Positions 21,631 through 30,615 of a DNA stretch of 64,000 bases are shown piece after piece. The first letter of the stretch is position 1. Every line of letters begins with the position of its first letter. The notes under the pieces are model-generated. The model had not been told where the DNA came from. It searched no databases and worked only from the letters and a program-made list of their open reading frames with translations. A program made the position numbers and the translations under genes. Origin of the DNA: Rhodoferax sp. GW822-FHT02A01 (lineage in GTDB: Bacteria > Pseudomonadota > Gammaproteobacteria > Burkholderiales > Burkholderiaceae_C); assembly GCF_038784515.1 (NCBI RefSeq), contig NZ_CP152376.1:1240001-1304000 (forward strand), in the 5' to 3' direction.

Positions 21631-23868
21631 TCAGTTGAGTGTGTGCAGCTCTGCGCCGCCCGACGCTTGCGCCGAAAGCAGCTCCACCAACTTGCCCTGC
21701 GCCATGGGCTGATGGTAGAGAAAGCCCTGCATGATCCTGCAGCCCGCGTCGGCGAGGTACTTGGCCTGCACGGCCGTTTCCACCCCTTCCGATACCAGGT
21801 TCAGGCCCAGGCCCTGCGCGATGGCCACAATGGCCAGCACCACCGGGAACTGGGCACCCGAGTCCTGGATTTCCATGACAAAGGAGCGATCGATCTTGAT
21901 GGTATGGATAGGGAAGCGGTGCAGATACGACAGCGATGAATAGCCCGTCCCGAAGTCGTCGATCGCCACGCTCACGCCCAGTTGGCAGAGCTTGTCGAGC
22001 TGATCGATGGCATTTTGCGGATTGCGGATGCAGATGTTCTCGGTCACCTCGACCTCGATCTGCCCGGGCGGGATTTGGTGGCGCACCAGCGCGTTCTTGA
22101 GTTTCTCGAAGAAGTCACCCCGGTCCAGGTACTGCGGAGAGATGTTGAGCGACAGGCGCATGGAGTCGCCCCCAAGTGCCGTCCACTCCAGGAAGTCACG
22201 GCAAATGGCCTCCAGCATCCAGTCACTGATAGGCAGGATCAGGCCGCTCTCTTCGGCAAACGGCAGGAATTCGCCGGCTCCCATGAAGCCGCGCGCGGGA
22301 TGGTTCCAGCGCATCAACGCCTCGGCGCCGATGATCTTCTGGGTGCTGATGTCCACTTGCGGCTGGTAGAACATTTCCAGCTCGCCGCGCTCCAGGGCCA
22401 TGTGCAGGTCATGCTCCAGCACGATCTTCTGGTACGAGGTTTCGAGCAGGCTGGCATGGAAGAACGCGTAGCCGTTCTTGCCCTGCGACTTCATGTGGTA
22501 CATGGCGATGTCGGCATTGCGCACCAGTTCCTCCTGCTGCGAACCGTCGTAGGGGTACAGGGCAACACCAATGCTGGCCGACACGTGCACGGGCTGACCA
22601 GCCACCTGAAACGGCTGGCGCAGACAGTCCACAAACTTGCCCGCGATCAGCGCGGCGTCCTGGCGGTCGCTCAGCTCTGGCAGCACGGCGGTGAATTCGT
22701 CACCTCCCAGGCGCGAGAGCGTGTCGCAGCGGCGCAGACAGGCCTTGAGCCGCGTGGCCACCTGCTGCAGCAGGGCATCGCCTGCGCCATGGCCCAGCGT
22801 GTCGTTCACCACCTTGAAGCGGTCCAGATCAATGAACATCACCGCCAGATTGGTCTCGTTGCGCTTGGCCTGCAGCAATGCCAGGCCAAGGCGGTCTTTG
22901 AACAGCGCGCGATTGGGCAGCTCGGTCAGGATGTCGTGATAGGCCTGATAGGCAATCTGTTCGTCGGCGCGCTTGCGCTCGGTGACGTCACGCGCCACGC
23001 AGTAGGTGCCGCCTTCGGTCTTGTGGCGCGCATCCAGCTTCACCGAGTCACTGTCCGTGCCCGGCTGAATCATCACCATGACGATGCTGAAGGTGCGTGG
23101 CTCGTTTTCTGCGCGCAAAGGCTTGAGCCGCAGTTCCACGCTGCGCGATTGCGAAAACGCGGTGCGCCCTTCGTTGAACACATAGTTGGCGCGCTCCATA
23201 TCGCCCTCATACACCACGGTGGAGTAATGCTGACCAATCAGCTCTTCGCGCCGGTAGCCCAACAGTTGTTGTACGCGGTCATTGATGAAGGTGAAGCAGC
23301 CGTCCGGACCCAGGGTGTAAATGATGTCTGGCGAGCTATCCACCAGATAGCGGTACATGCGCTCCGAGCGCTTGAGCTGCTGCGCGATGCGCTGGTTTTC
23401 CGACTCCAGGCGCCGCTGCTGCAGGGCATTGCCCACGGTCTTGTAGAGCTCTTCCCTCGGATACGGCTTGCGCAGATAGCCGTAGGCGCCCTGGCGTATG
23501 GCTCCGATGGCTGCTTCAATTTCGGTGGCACCGCTGGTCACCACGACCTGGGCGTCCAGATTGCGCACGCTGATGAAGTCCATGACATCATGCCCGCTCA
23601 CTTCCGGCATGTGCAGGTCAAGCACCACCAGATCAAACGGCGTCCTGCTCAGGTGTTCAATGGCTTCCCGTCCGCCGCCCGCAGTTGTGATGTGGTAGCC
23701 CCTGCCGTTGAGCAGCTCCAGCAGACTGGCCAGCACGCGGGGTTCATCATCCACCAGCAATACGCGTGGCTGGTATTCGCCTACCGGAGAGTTGAGCAAT
23801 TGGGAGGACTGTAGAAACGCGGCATCGGCCGATGCGCCCTTTCCAGCCGAAGCGTGGGTATCAAACAC
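21631..23868 (-). CDS. Response regulator with REC-PAS-GGDEF-EAL domains
   Basis: A 745-residue bifunctional c-di-GMP protein. Domains in order: REC (about 35-150; phosphoacceptor in VVLDLHMPEVSG, lysine in LRKPYPRE), PAS (about 170-290, RMYRYLVDSSPDIIYTL), GGDEF (about 305-465) and EAL (about 480-735). The GGDEF motif is exact (RLGGDEFTAVL) and an I-site RxxD (RRCD) lies five residues before it, so product inhibition is expected. EAL (GAEALMRWNHP) and DDFGTGYSS are intact, so both synthesis and hydrolysis are possible. It overlaps the upstream kinase gene by 8 nt, making that kinase its likely phosphodonor. Confidence 0.92.
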   Translation of the reverse strand: MFDTHASAGKGASADAAFLQSSQLLNSPVGEYQPRVLLVDDEPRVLASLLELLNGRGYHITTAGGGREAIEHLSRTPFDLVVLDLHMPEVSGHDVMDFISVRNLDAQVVVTSGATEIEAAIGAIRQGAYGYLRKPYPREELYKTVGNALQQRRLESENQRIAQQLKRSERMYRYLVDSSPDIIYTLGPDGCFTFINDRVQQLLGYRREELIGQHYSTVVYEGDMERANYVFNEGRTAFSQSRSVELRLKPLRAENEPRTFSIVMVMIQPGTDSDSVKLDARHKTEGGTYCVARDVTERKRADEQIAYQAYHDILTELPNRALFKDRLGLALLQAKRNETNLAVMFIDLDRFKVVNDTLGHGAGDALLQQVATRLKACLRRCDTLSRLGGDEFTAVLPELSDRQDAALIAGKFVDCLRQPFQVAGQPVHVSASIGVALYPYDGSQQEELVRNADIAMYHMKSQGKNGYAFFHASLLETSYQKIVLEHDLHMALERGELEMFYQPQVDISTQKIIGAEALMRWNHPARGFMGAGEFLPFAEESGLILPISDWMLEAICRDFLEWTALGGDSMRLSLNISPQYLDRGDFFEKLKNALVRHQIPPGQIEVEVTENICIRNPQNAIDQLDKLCQLGVSVAIDDFGTGYSSLSYLHRFPIHTIKIDRSFVMEIQDSGAQFPVVLAIVAIAQGLGLNLVSEGVETAVQAKYLADAGCRIMQGFLYHQPMAQGKLVELLSAQASGGAELHTLN

Positions 23869-26011
23869 GATCTTGCAGGAAAGGCATGCCGGCGCCGCTG
23901 CGAGCGGAGGCCGTCACGGGCACGGGCAATTCCATCTCGAACGCGGTGCCCATGGCACTGCTCTGGCATTCGATTCTGCCGCCCAGCTTCTTGACCAGAC
24001 CATGCACAATACTCAGACCAATGCCGCGATTCGTGCCAGCCTTGGTGCTCTGCACGGGAGAAAACAGCCGGCTACGCAGTTGGGGCGGAATGCCGGGACC
24101 GTTGTCCTTCACGCACAGCGTGTAGTAGGGGCGGCCATCCCGCTGCACCGGGCCACCGAGCGCGATCTCGATACGACCGCCCTTGGGCATGGCCTCGACA
24201 GCATTCTTGATCAGGTTGACCAGGATCTGCTTGATCGTGTCGGCCGGGCCTTCGATCTCGCAGTCGCGCTCCGACAATTGCGAGAGGATTTCCACCGACG
24301 GGGGCAGGAACTTGCTCTCGCGAAACAGGCGCACCACATTGCCCACGACGTGATTGAGATTGACCTTGCCGGGCGCGACCACGGGGGCCGCGCCGACAAA
24401 CTCATTCATGATGTTGCCGACACGGTCGATTTCTTCATTCAATACGCTGAGCTCGCCTTCCACGGGTTCATGCCGTGTGAGTTTGTCATCCAGCACACCG
24501 AGGTAGTTCTTGATGATGGACAGCGGATTGTTGACTTCGTGCAGCACGCGCCTTGCGCTTTCCCGATGCTCTTCCTTGATGGCAGTGATACGGCGGTCGA
24601 TCTCGCTGCGATCGCTGTTGACCACATTGAGCGCCGTAGCGGCCTGCACACCAAAGGCCTGCAGAAAGCGCTCGCGCCGCTTCAGATCGGGCATGAGGCG
24701 AGCGGGAACACCACCCACCAGCACGCCCAGGCAACGCGCGCCACTGGTCAGGGGAATGCATACCAGGCCATCCGCATCAAAGGTGCGCAGGAGCTGCTCT
24801 TCGTTCAGATTGAGCAAACCATCCTTGCGGCTCAGGAAAGCCACCCGGTTCTGCAAGGCGCACTGCGCGATGCCGCCACCAGCCGACAGCATCACGGAAA
24901 ACTCGGACAACCGCTGCAAATGGTCCGCCACGGACACGCCGACCAGTGACTGGGCGTTGCCGCTCATCAGCAGAATGATGGTGTTGTCCAGGTCGTACAG
25001 GATTTGGGCGTTCTGGCGTATGACCTTGAGGAGCTGGTTGTCATCCTTTTGCCGCGCCAGCGATTGCCCCACCTCGGCGGCCAGCGCCATGTGCTGAATT
25101 TCCTCGTTCATGCGCTGCTGGATCGGGTTGGCCGCCGGAGCACCCAAGGTCTGCGGTGGCGTCCAGGCCTCCAGACCCGACAGATCAATGCCCAGATAGG
25201 CTGCTGCCTTTTCCACCTGCCCGGCGGCTCCCTGCGTGATCGCCAGCAGGTTCTCGCCGGAAATCTTGCACAGGTAGCCGGCATCTTCGGCCAGCGGCAG
25301 CGCTGCGTCGTGCGAAGCGAGCGCATGGGCCAGATGAACAATGCGGATCAGCGGGTGCGCACCCTCGACCCGGCTGGCCGGCTCATGGTGGTAGAGCACC
25401 GCATCGGCCATGTAGGAGTCCAGATTCCAGCGCTCGATCAGCCAGGCCCCTGCCTCCACATGGGAAATCTGCAGGCTACGCTGCTCCAGGGCGCACAGCG
25501 TCTCGTTGTCGGGCGAGTAGAAGATGCTGGTGTAGTCGTCGGGCGCGGCTGCCAGCAACGCCATGCGACCAACATCGTGCAGCAGGCCGGCGAGATAGGC
25601 TTCCTCACCATGCGCATAGTCCATGGCCCGGGCCAGCTCGCGCGCAATGACGGCCGTGGTCAAGGCATGCTTCCAGAAGACGCGCAGGTCACTGTTGGCG
25701 GAATACGGAAAGCTGTTGAATGTCTGCAGCACCGACTCGCTGATGACCAGGGTTTTGATCATGTCCGAGCCCAAAGTGGAAAGGGCCTGCATCAGGCCCA
25801 CTTTCTGTCCACCCCGGTTGTAGGCTGCGCTGTTGGCTACGTTGAGTACCTTGACCGTCATGCCCGGATCGTTGGCCACCAGCTTGGCCATTTCAGCCAT
25901 GCCCGCTCCGTCTGCTTGGCACAACCCAAGCAACTTGAGCAAGATTTGTGGCATCGCAGGCAGCTTCGCAACCAGCAACCGGTTGCGAATGTCCTGATCA
26001 GACTGGATCAT
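23861..26011 (-). CDS. HDOD-GAF-histidine kinase fusion protein
   Basis: A protein of about 716 residues with an unusual order: HDOD domain (about 10-210; LPAMPQILLKLL, VLNVANSAAYN and LLHDVGRMAL with the His-Asp pair kept), a GAF-like segment (about 320-480, GLVCIPLTSGARCLGVLVGG), then a kinase core. The kinase has an H-box HEVNNPLSIIKNYL, N-box ILVNLIKNAVEAMP, G1 DNGPGIPP and G2 GIGLSIVHGLVKKLGG. No membrane segment is seen, so it is cytoplasmic. ATG 26011 is preferred over an upstream TTG (26032). It overlaps the REC-GGDEF-EAL gene by 8 nt, suggesting a paired kinase and c-di-GMP regulator. Confidence 0.88.
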   Translation of the reverse strand: MIQSDQDIRNRLLVAKLPAMPQILLKLLGLCQADGAGMAEMAKLVANDPGMTVKVLNVANSAAYNRGGQKVGLMQALSTLGSDMIKTLVISESVLQTFNSFPYSANSDLRVFWKHALTTAVIARELARAMDYAHGEEAYLAGLLHDVGRMALLAAAPDDYTSIFYSPDNETLCALEQRSLQISHVEAGAWLIERWNLDSYMADAVLYHHEPASRVEGAHPLIRIVHLAHALASHDAALPLAEDAGYLCKISGENLLAITQGAAGQVEKAAAYLGIDLSGLEAWTPPQTLGAPAANPIQQRMNEEIQHMALAAEVGQSLARQKDDNQLLKVIRQNAQILYDLDNTIILLMSGNAQSLVGVSVADHLQRLSEFSVMLSAGGGIAQCALQNRVAFLSRKDGLLNLNEEQLLRTFDADGLVCIPLTSGARCLGVLVGGVPARLMPDLKRRERFLQAFGVQAATALNVVNSDRSEIDRRITAIKEEHRESARRVLHEVNNPLSIIKNYLGVLDDKLTRHEPVEGELSVLNEEIDRVGNIMNEFVGAAPVVAPGKVNLNHVVGNVVRLFRESKFLPPSVEILSQLSERDCEIEGPADTIKQILVNLIKNAVEAMPKGGRIEIALGGPVQRDGRPYYTLCVKDNGPGIPPQLRSRLFSPVQSTKAGTNRGIGLSIVHGLVKKLGGRIECQSSAMGTAFEMELPVPVTASARSGAGMPFLQDRV

Positions 26012-26380
26012 ATGTGACGATATTAGAGCCAACTGTTTTATATTGGGTACTCATAAGGGTACCACGAGCCTTGCAGGCGGTTCAATCGAAACAGACCCTC
26101 ACCAGACAGGGGAGTGTGTCGTACAGACCACACTCGCACAACCTTGCCCGAGCAGTTGGCGCCGACTTTACACGGCTGCGATATTGGCACGGTCATGGAC
26201 ACAACCACCTCGACAGCGTCATGCTGCGCCCATGGCGGGACCGACCTGGGGCGGTTTGCTGAAACGCGTTAGTGAATGGTATTCTCCAGATTAATAGCAA
26301 TTGTTGGAGGATGAATGTGAGCATTGGCAGGCGAAATCTCTAATTCTTGTTTCCATGCCCTTCCATTCAACTAATCCACC
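26012..26380. promoter_or_regulatory. Intergenic region between divergent signalling genes
   Basis: A 369-bp gap between the HDOD-kinase gene (minus) and the PAS-GGDEF-EAL gene (plus). It holds two inverted repeats: GGTAC/GTACC at 26046-26063 and a perfect 7-bp GAGTGTG/CACACTC at 26112-26135. TTGCTG (26256-26261) and GTATTC (26279-26284) at 17-nt spacing could be a sigma-70 promoter for the rightward genes. I see no gene or RNA family in it. Confidence 0.35.
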
Positions 26381-28006
26381 ATGAGCTCCCCCACCTTGGA
26401 TCGGGTCCTGGATGCCGTGCTGCGGGTAGACGGCAAGCTCGATATCCTGTTCGTGTCGGAGCCGGGCCAGCGCTGGTTTACCCAGATTCCTGGCGCGCAG
26501 ATACCCAAGAATTTTGCAGAGGTTGTACACCCGGAAGACGTCGCGGGCTTCCGTCAGGCGCTGGCCGGGACAGCTGAAACCTTCTCGCGCGACCTGCGCA
26601 TTCTCAAGGGTGGTACGGAGTGCTGGATCAACCTGCGCTGCTATCCACTGTCGGGTGTGGGTCAGCACGTTTTCTGCATATTCGATATTTCCCGCTGGAA
26701 GACCGAAGACTTCGCGCTACGTCGGGCTGCCGAAAATGACGAGCTCACCGGCTTACCCAACCGCGCCTTCCTGAAGAAGACAGTGGACGAGTACATACAG
26801 GAAGGCAAGGGACCGTTCTCCATCGCCCTGCTGGATCTGGACGGCTTCAAGAAAGTCAACGACACCTATGGCCACGCCATGGGCGACGCCGTGCTGGTGG
26901 AAACCACCAAACGTCTGGTCAAGCTCATTGGGCCGGGTGACATGATGGCGCGCCTGGGTGGTGACGAATTCGTGCTGCTGTACGGGGGCAAAAACGCGGA
27001 GGCCGCCAAGCTGGCACTCAAGAACGTGCTGCTGGCCGTAGCCCGTCCCTATGACACTGCGCCGCACAATGCCTATCTGGGCGTGAGCATCGGCGTGGCG
27101 GAGTACCCGCTGCATGGTGAGGACTACTCCACCCTGCTCAAGAATGCCGACACGGCCATGTATTTCTCCAAGAACGCGGGCAAGAACCGTGTCACCGTGT
27201 TTGCCGCGACTGAGGCCAATGTGGACTTCTCCATCCGGGCCGCCATTCACAACGGCATTCAGGAAGGCGAGTTCTACATGGAGTACCAGCCACAGTACGA
27301 CATGCAGAACAATCTGGTTGGTGCCGAAGCGCTGATGCGCTGGGTCAACCGCGATCTGGGACGCGTCAATCCGGACCAGTTCATCCCCATCGTGGAAGAT
27401 TCGGGCCTGATGCCTTTTCTGGGCAAATGGGCCTTGCGCTATTCCTGCTACCAGCTCAAGAAGTTCCACGCCCTGGATCCGGACTTTGTCATGTCGGTCA
27501 ATGTTTCACCCGTGCAGTTCGGCAGCGACAACTTTGACGAGCAAGTGCTGGAAGTGATACGGGAGTCCGGCATAGATCCCTCCAGACTCGTTCTGGAGAT
27601 CACGGAATCCACTTTGATGAGCAGCCAGCAGAAGACCGAGAGGGCGCTGGCCCGGTTGCGCGAACACGGTATCCGCTTCTCGATTGACGACTTCGGTACC
27701 GGCTTCTCCAGTCTGTCGTACCTGACCCGTCTGCCGGTGTCCAGCATCAAGATCGACAAGGCTTTTGTCACCGCCATGGGTGAAGACGGCAGCGAAGCCA
27801 TATCGGATCGCAAGCTGATTACCGCCATGATCAACCTGGCGCACAGCATTGACCTCAAGGTGGTGGCCGAAGGTGTGGAAACCAATGCCCAGTTTGCCTT
27901 CCTCAAGGCTGCCGGTTGCAACCTGGTCCAGGGTTACCTCACCGGCAGACCTCAATCGGCGGAAGCATTGAGCCGATTGCTACAACCCCAGGCGGCTGTC
28001 GCATGA
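26381..28006 (+). CDS. PAS-GGDEF-EAL c-di-GMP protein
   Basis: A 541-residue cytoplasmic protein. An N-terminal PAS-like domain (about 15-110) is followed by GGDEF (about 115-275, RLGGDEFVLLYGG) and EAL (about 290-530, GAEALMRWVN and DDFGTGFSS). The I-site position before GGDEF reads GPGD instead of RxxD, so feedback inhibition is probably absent, unlike the paralogue on the other side of the intergenic region. Both catalytic motifs look intact. First gene of a five-gene run with 4- to 11-nt junctions: HDOD, two receivers and Hpt follow. Confidence 0.9.
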   Translation: MSSPTLDRVLDAVLRVDGKLDILFVSEPGQRWFTQIPGAQIPKNFAEVVHPEDVAGFRQALAGTAETFSRDLRILKGGTECWINLRCYPLSGVGQHVFCIFDISRWKTEDFALRRAAENDELTGLPNRAFLKKTVDEYIQEGKGPFSIALLDLDGFKKVNDTYGHAMGDAVLVETTKRLVKLIGPGDMMARLGGDEFVLLYGGKNAEAAKLALKNVLLAVARPYDTAPHNAYLGVSIGVAEYPLHGEDYSTLLKNADTAMYFSKNAGKNRVTVFAATEANVDFSIRAAIHNGIQEGEFYMEYQPQYDMQNNLVGAEALMRWVNRDLGRVNPDQFIPIVEDSGLMPFLGKWALRYSCYQLKKFHALDPDFVMSVNVSPVQFGSDNFDEQVLEVIRESGIDPSRLVLEITESTLMSSQQKTERALARLREHGIRFSIDDFGTGFSSLSYLTRLPVSSIKIDKAFVTAMGEDGSEAISDRKLITAMINLAHSIDLKVVAEGVETNAQFAFLKAAGCNLVQGYLTGRPQSAEALSRLLQPQAAVA

Positions 28007-29289
28007 GCTCCAGCGTACTGGACAAAATCCTCCAGGCCATGGATTCGTCCAAAGGAGTTCCGGCGACGGAGCGCTCGGTCGCGTCGGTGTTGGGTGCACT
28101 GGACAGCAGCGAGGACGGCAAGCAGCGGGTGGTGGACCACATCATCGAGGACTTTGCGCTGACCCAGAAGGTGCTGAAGCTGGCCAACTCCTCCATGTAT
28201 GCGCCCTTCTCGGGCGGCTCGGCCTCCGTCAGCTCGGCTGTGGACGTACTGGGTTCCGAGGCGGTGCTGCATCTGGCCCTGGGCGCCGATCTGGTGTCCG
28301 AAGAGGAACTGCGCAAGGATGAGCACCTGTCCCAGACCCTGATGGCCTCGGAGCTGGCTCGCAATGCCTGCGTTGACCGGGCTGAGGACGCCTCGATCGC
28401 CACCCTCATGTACGAGATCGGCCGTCTGATGACCAGCCGATACCTGCCGGTCGAAACCGCTGCAATTGCGCGCCAGGTCGCGGCAGGCAAGACCCCCGAT
28501 GCAGCTGCGCTGGCTGTGCTGGGTGTTTCCTTTCAGGATCTAGGAGTGGAGCTGGCCGCACGCTGGAATTTGCCCCAGACCCTGCGCGCCACCATCGATG
28601 GCAGCGGCGACCCCACACTGGTGGGCATCGCACGGTTTTCAAGCTCCGCGTCCGCGCTCATTTCTGAAGGGAAGGTCGAGGCGGCGCATGCATTGCTGAA
28701 CGACCTGGACCTGCCGGGCGTCGACAAATCCCGCCTGGGCGCCATCGTCAGCAGTCAGGCCGAACACATACGCCAGACGCGACCCGCGCGAGTGGTCGCG
28801 TCCAACGAGTCACGGCTGGACACGCTGCTCAAAGACCTGCAAAAGGAACACAAGGCGAGCCTGGAAGAGCTGGCCAACACCCTGCTGCCCGGCATCAGCG
28901 AGGTGCTGCATACGGCGCACTGCCTGCTGTTCATGATCACGCGCTCCGGCGAAATGCGGGTGCGTTGCGCCTATGGCAAGGGCATTGATGAGCTCAAGAG
29001 CCGCCTGCGCATATCCGCGGAATTCATGCCCACGGCTTTTCATGCCTCCATCAAGAACCAGATGGATGTCTCGATAGCGGACGTCTCCAAGCTCAAGGAC
29101 GCGTCCTTGCCGGAGGGTTTTCGCGCATTGTTGCCCACGGTGACCAAGTTCGTCATCCTGCCCATTGCCAACAGCAGGGTCTCGGGCCTGCTGTATTGCG
29201 ACTGGGACACCGACGTGGTACTCAAGCCCGCAGAGATGGAGGGCATCAAGAAGCTGCGCGAATTCATGCGCCCTTACTTCCCTGCATGA
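28003..29289 (+). CDS. HDOD-domain signalling protein with C-terminal GAF-like domain
   Basis: A 428-residue cytoplasmic protein. The HDOD domain covers about residues 15-210 (LKLANSSMYAPFSGGSASVS), and the His-Asp pair is replaced (LMYEIGRL), so it is a binding rather than hydrolytic module. The region from about 270 to 425 resembles a GAF sensor. The ATG at 28003 overlaps the preceding stop by 4 nt. HDOD proteins commonly link second messengers to motility or kinase control; the partner here is unknown but the neighbouring receivers and Hpt are candidates. Confidence 0.82.
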   Translation: MSSSVLDKILQAMDSSKGVPATERSVASVLGALDSSEDGKQRVVDHIIEDFALTQKVLKLANSSMYAPFSGGSASVSSAVDVLGSEAVLHLALGADLVSEEELRKDEHLSQTLMASELARNACVDRAEDASIATLMYEIGRLMTSRYLPVETAAIARQVAAGKTPDAAALAVLGVSFQDLGVELAARWNLPQTLRATIDGSGDPTLVGIARFSSSASALISEGKVEAAHALLNDLDLPGVDKSRLGAIVSSQAEHIRQTRPARVVASNESRLDTLLKDLQKEHKASLEELANTLLPGISEVLHTAHCLLFMITRSGEMRVRCAYGKGIDELKSRLRISAEFMPTAFHASIKNQMDVSIADVSKLKDASLPEGFRALLPTVTKFVILPIANSRVSGLLYCDWDTDVVLKPAEMEGIKKLREFMRPYFPA

Positions 29290-29687
29290 ACACGACGCAA
29301 AGGCCCCTGGAAGTTCTGGTGGTGGACGATGACCCGTTCGCACAGGACCTAGTCCGCGAATCCTTGGGCGCATGGGGAAGCATGACGATCACCTGTGCGG
29401 ACGACGGCGTTGCCGCCCTGCGCCTGCTGCGCTCTGCCAAGGTCCTGCCCGATGCACTGGTCTGCGACATCTACATGCCCAATATGGATGGGCTTGAATT
29501 CCTGGAGCAACTCGCGCGCATGCAGTTCAAGGGCGCGGTCATTATCGTCAGCGGAGTCAACATCGACATGCTCGACATGGCCCGCCAGATTGCCAGTACC
29601 AGCGGCCTGGAGGTGACCGGCGCCTTCGTCAAGCCGGTTGCCCACGTCCAGTGGGCCAACGCACTGGGCCTGAATCCGGCAGGCTGA
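29286..29687 (+). CDS. Stand-alone receiver (REC) domain protein
   Basis: A 133-residue CheY-like protein with no output domain. Acidic pocket DDD (VLVVDDDPFAQ), phosphoacceptor Asp in VCDIYMPNMDG, switch Ser in IIVSGVN and Lys in FVKPV are all present. It overlaps the HDOD gene by 4 nt. It probably acts by protein contact or as a phosphate shuttle with the Hpt protein encoded two genes downstream. Confidence 0.88.
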   Translation: MNTTQRPLEVLVVDDDPFAQDLVRESLGAWGSMTITCADDGVAALRLLRSAKVLPDALVCDIYMPNMDGLEFLEQLARMQFKGAVIIVSGVNIDMLDMARQIASTSGLEVTGAFVKPVAHVQWANALGLNPAG

Positions 29688-29694
29688 CTCCACC

Positions 29695-30105
29695 ATGGTC
29701 AAGACCACTTCCCCGGAACTGGAACGCCGCTCCATCAACGTGCTGGTCGTTGACGATGACTCTTTTCAGCTGGATCTGAGCGCAGAGCTGTTGCGCAGCC
29801 TGGGCTTTGGCGCCGTGGCCGGCGTCACCAGTGGCGATGAGGCCCTGCAACGGCTGGCCGAACAACCGGGGCATTTCCAGCTCACCCTAATCGACCTCCA
29901 GATGCCCGGCATGGATGGCTTTCAGTTCATGCAAAGCCTGACGCAGTTGGACTACTCCGGTGCACTGGTGATCGTATCGGGTCAGTCGGAGGACGTTATG
30001 CGCGGCGCGGCCCTGGTTGCCAAACTGCATCGCGTCACCCTGCTGGGCACACTCCCCAAGCCGCTGGAACGCGATACCCTTGCCGCCCTGATTGCCAAGC
30101 TCTGA
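29695..30105 (+). CDS. Stand-alone receiver (REC) domain protein, second copy
   Basis: A 136-residue single REC domain, paralogous in layout to the preceding gene. Landmarks: VLVVDDDSFQLDL, LIDLQMPGMDGFQFM, VIVSGQSED and LPKPLERDTL. Like its neighbour it has the VIVSG motif and a similar lysine-proline end, which suggests local duplication followed by divergence. Lies 7 nt after the first REC gene and 11 nt before the Hpt gene. Confidence 0.88.
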   Translation: MVKTTSPELERRSINVLVVDDDSFQLDLSAELLRSLGFGAVAGVTSGDEALQRLAEQPGHFQLTLIDLQMPGMDGFQFMQSLTQLDYSGALVIVSGQSEDVMRGAALVAKLHRVTLLGTLPKPLERDTLAALIAKL

Positions 30106-30116
30106 AGCCAATCGCC

Positions 30117-30485
30117 ATGCCCCTGCGCGCACTGGACAATGAACTGGAACTGCTGCCACTCTGGGACGCAGGCGCCCTTGCGCGGGCAGTTGGCGACAAC
30201 CCCACCATCCACAAGCGCTTGCTGGGCAAATACCTGGAGAGCGCACCCGCAACCGCCAGCGCCATTGCGACTAGTGTTGCGCATGGGGACTGGCAATCGG
30301 CCTCCGAGCATTCACACCGGCTGAAATCGTCATCACGCGCAGTGGGCGCCATGCGTTTGGGCGCACTGTGCGAAGCGCTGGAACGCGAAGGGCGCGCAGC
30401 CAATGGCGCAGGCTGTACCGCGTTGGCGCAGGCAGTTCTTTCCGGGTTTGAAATGGTTGCAACGCTGATCAGGGCGCAGCTGTAG
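30117..30485 (+). CDS. Histidine phosphotransfer (Hpt) domain protein
   Basis: A 122-residue helical protein carrying the Hpt motif HSHRLKSSSRAVGAMRLG, with the phosphorylatable His followed by KSSS and the small-residue GA stretch of four-helix Hpt bundles. It would pass phosphate between a hybrid or separate kinase and receivers. It is the last gene of the 26381-30485 run, next to two single receivers, which is the natural partner set. Confidence 0.87.
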   Translation: MPLRALDNELELLPLWDAGALARAVGDNPTIHKRLLGKYLESAPATASAIATSVAHGDWQSASEHSHRLKSSSRAVGAMRLGALCEALEREGRAANGAGCTALAQAVLSGFEMVATLIRAQL

Positions 30486-30544
30486 CATGGGGCGGATGAC
30501 CAAAGGCGCGCGACAGAACGACATCAACTTTTTTTGACGGGCAT

Positions 30545-30572
30545 GGAATAAAGCGGGCTCCCGCAGCGTTTA
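30545..30572 (+). promoter_or_regulatory. Candidate ECF-type promoter for lipoprotein-sigma-antisigma operon
   Basis: GGAATA (30545-30550) and CGTTTA (30567-30572) are separated by 16 nt, close to the GGAA...CGTT pattern of many ECF sigma promoters. A short hairpin GCGGG/CCCGC lies in the spacer. It is 44 nt upstream of the lipoprotein ATG. Autoregulation by the downstream sigma factor is a hypothesis from position and pattern only. Confidence 0.35.
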
Positions 30573-30615
30573 TCCAGTGCGCACACCTTGATGCGAACCT
30601 TGACCGGAGACTTCC

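Noticed and set aside
21982..23814. Plus-strand open frame of about 610 codons opposite the REC-PAS-GGDEF-EAL gene
   Set aside because: Shadow of a strongly supported gene; composition is Gln/His/Leu-rich with no motifs.
26012..26032. TTG start that would lengthen the HDOD-kinase by seven residues
   Set aside because: ATG at 26011 is the more usual codon and begins next to the domain; neither has a strong ribosome site, so the point is left open.
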